Source: Spirosoma luteum DSM 19990 (GTDB lineage Bacteria > Bacteroidota > Bacteroidia > Cytophagales > Spirosomataceae). Taken from it: a stretch of DNA of 64,000 nucleotides. Shown here one piece after another: positions 63,601 through 64,000 of this stretch (the stretch's first letter is position 1; the number at the start of each line of letters is the position of its first letter). The position numbers and the translations under genes were made by a program. The notes below the pieces were generated by a model. That model did no database searches. It was not told the DNA's origin and worked only from the letters and a program-made list of their open reading frames with translations. The DNA lies in the NCBI RefSeq assembly GCF_000374065.1, contig NZ_KB893301.1:171850-235849 (forward strand), written 5' to 3'.

Positions 63601-64000
63601 TCGGGTACACGCTGTCGCTGGCGGGTGTGTTTACCGATGCCGAGACACCCAACAGCCTGGTGCTGTCGGTAGCGGGTCTGCCAGCGGGGCTCAACTTCGT
63701 GGCACCCTCCACTATTTCGGGCACACCCTCCACGAGTGGGGTGAGCACGGTGACGGTCACAGCCACCGATCCGGGCAGCATGAGTGCCAGCACCAGCTTT
63801 ACCCTGACGGTGAATCCGGCGGCCGGTACGCCCCCTCCGCCCACGGGCACCTTCAGCATCACCAGCGTGCAGACCATCAGTTGTGAGGTGCTCTCGGCCG
63901 GTCAGCGCCGGCTGACCTTCACTCCACAGTACGCGGGCCTGAACGGGGCACCGGTGAGCTTCTCGGTGGTCAATGAAATGACACCCACCACCAATCCGGG
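60606..64000 (+). CDS. Giant Ig-like repeat protein, 3' part in shifted frame (runs off window)
   Basis: From 60606 the frame reads LDILTANASSNSVSVRLNQL and is open without any stop to base 64000, over 1131 codons. It continues the sixth FG-GAP repeat of the upstream frame, so both belong to one gene. Content: PKD/Ig-like repeats (ITGFAAVDNT...VCVGSPISFTATV twice), a putative-Ig module (SGSLPPGLSLSTTGVLSGTP), five tandem 75-residue units (NNGPLSC, VTLTASGG, YRFSAGATQI, YSVTVTSANGCS), then a module starting FAITAVTTLSCETISADQRR that recurs at 63847, and a cadherin-like Ig (VSPQSATVGIGYTLSLAGVF). No sorting domain is reached before the edge. Expected to be exported, probably by type IX secretion. 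Confidence 0.8.
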   Translation, partial: MDILTANASSNSVSVRLNQLPPPTITGFAAVDNTICVGSPISFTATVSNVTGAYAFTLSNGSSPLSGTATGTAFSQSLVASGNGPQNFTLTVGDNGFQAMAITSVTVNALPTAGLTNNGPLTCAQTSVTLTASGGSSYSFSAGATQIGTSNQATVSMAGSYSVTVGDANGCVSTTSTTVMSNTAVVTVNNPATSTATINTPFSQSFTASGGVAPYTYSLASGSLPPGLSLSTTGVLSGTPTQGGSFTLVVRGQDANGCADLGPTYVLTVNATPTITGFAAVDNTVCVGSPISFTATVGNVTGAYAFTLSNGSSPLSGTASGSAFSQSLVASGSGTQSFTLTVGDNGFLASATTPVTVNALPIAGLTNNGPLTCSQTSVTLTASGGSSYTFTSPGGVVLAGSGNTRVVSSPGSYSVSVSDGNGCSASATTSVTANQTLPTASLTNNGPITCSMSSVTLTASGGTSYRFSSGATQIGTSNQATVNTAGPYSVTVTGANGCSATAQTTVTGDQTAPTAGLTNNGPLSCNTTSVTLTASGGGSYRFSAGATQIGTSNQATASTSGTYSVTVTSANGCSSVATTTVTGDQTAPTASLTNDGPISCSKTSVTLTASGGGSYRFSAGATQIGSGNTASVSTSGTYSVTVTGANGCSAVATTTVTGDQSVPTAGLNNDGPLSCSKTNVTLTASGGGTYRFSAGATQINGGNTASVSTSGTYSVTVTSANGCSAVATTTVTGDQSVPTAGLSNDGPLSCSKTSVTLTASGGGSYRFSAGATQIGSGNTASVNTAGTYSVTVTSANGCSAVATTTVTGDQSVPTVSISANPSLTITQGETTTLTANASGGTPPFGYGWSTGASSSTITASTDGPYSVTVTGANGCSATASVTVSVIQPSGPFAITAVTTLSCETISADQRRVSFSPRYARLDGSPVSFSVVNEMLPTTSPGPYTLRLYTDNPVITLSATQNGATTLFAYNWLSACSSSTGNTPPTVASPVSPQSATVGIGYTLSLAGVFTDAETPNSLVLSVAGLPAGLNFVAPSTISGTPSTSGVSTVTVTATDPGSMSASTSFTLTVNPAAGTPPPPTGTFSITSVQTISCEVLSAGQRRLTFTPQYAGLNGAPVSFSVVNEMTPTTNP
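61926..63050 (+). repeat. Five tandem 225-bp coding repeats in the giant gene
   Basis: Unit starts at 61926, 62151, 62376, 62601 and 62826, each exactly 225 bases, encoding a 75-residue Ig-like unit. Later units are nearly identical in DNA, pointing to recent expansion. A diverged copy begins at 61695 (231 bases earlier) and another at 60945. Confidence 0.85.

Overview
The window reads as chromosome from a Cytophagales bacterium of the Spirosoma type (phylum Bacteroidota). The signs are TAnnTTTG-type promoters with weak ribosome binding sites, a type IX secretion C-terminal domain on a DUF1501 protein, adjacent DUF1501/DUF1800 genes, several Gfo/Idh/MocA oxidoreductases, a 7TM-DISM sensor kinase, and long secreted repeat proteins with Ig-like, FG-GAP and DUF11 modules. 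No rRNA, tRNA, CRISPR array, phage module or intact insertion sequence was seen.

Layout. 1-4.1 kb (minus strand): glycosyltransferase 2 (cut by the edge), DUF6056 membrane protein, EamA exporter, LptF/LptG permease. 4.2-6.4 kb: divergent MntR-like regulator and MntH transporter around a 28-bp near-perfect palindrome. 6.5-9.1 kb: secreted SGNH esterase with DUF11 repeats. 9.3-18.0 kb: a six-gene signalling and cell-wall operon (degenerate FHA protein, 32-residue membrane peptide, PP2C phosphatase, a 1373-residue fusion of a RodA/FtsW (SEDS) glycosyltransferase with a class B penicillin-binding protein, FHA protein, Ser/Thr kinase). 18.2-21.4 kb: DUF1501 and DUF1800. 21.5-27.3 kb: sugar uptake and oxidation genes with a DUF433/DUF5615 toxin-antitoxin pair inserted. 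27.3-29.1 kb: SRA-HNH modification-dependent nuclease beside a truncated TauE gene and a DsrE-like protein. 29.5-36.4 kb: TPR lipoprotein, maltokinase, GlgB, outer-membrane-type protein. 36.4-41.2 kb: alpha-E protein, NIPSNAP protein, exported Gfo/Idh protein and small genes. 41.2-45.2 kb: PaoABC-type periplasmic aldehyde oxidoreductase. 45.6-50.5 kb: SSS symporter, DHDPS-family lyase, and the two halves of a Tm-1-like protein as separate genes. 50.8-55.7 kb: methyltransferase, sulfatase, HGSNAT-like acetyltransferase, DinB protein. 56.0-64.0 kb: sensor kinase, a graveyard of its likely former receiver and AraC domains, then a giant repeat protein with a frameshift that runs off the window.

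The most interesting system is the 9.3-18.0 kb operon. It has the parts, and nearly the order, of the actinobacterial fhaA-fhaB-pstP-rodA-pbpA-pknA-pknB cluster, but rodA and pbpA are one continuous reading frame and the kinase has no PASTA repeats. I read it as a phospho-signalling unit controlling a dedicated peptidoglycan polymerase/transpeptidase. Gene identities come from motifs visible in the translation; the shared role is inference.

Recurring structural DNA includes very strong intergenic palindromes (21.5, 24.3, 27.3, 35.4, 38.7 and 40.1 kb) and a family of hairpins made of short repeated words (2.9, 4.1, 19.8 and 36.4 kb), each next to a stop codon.
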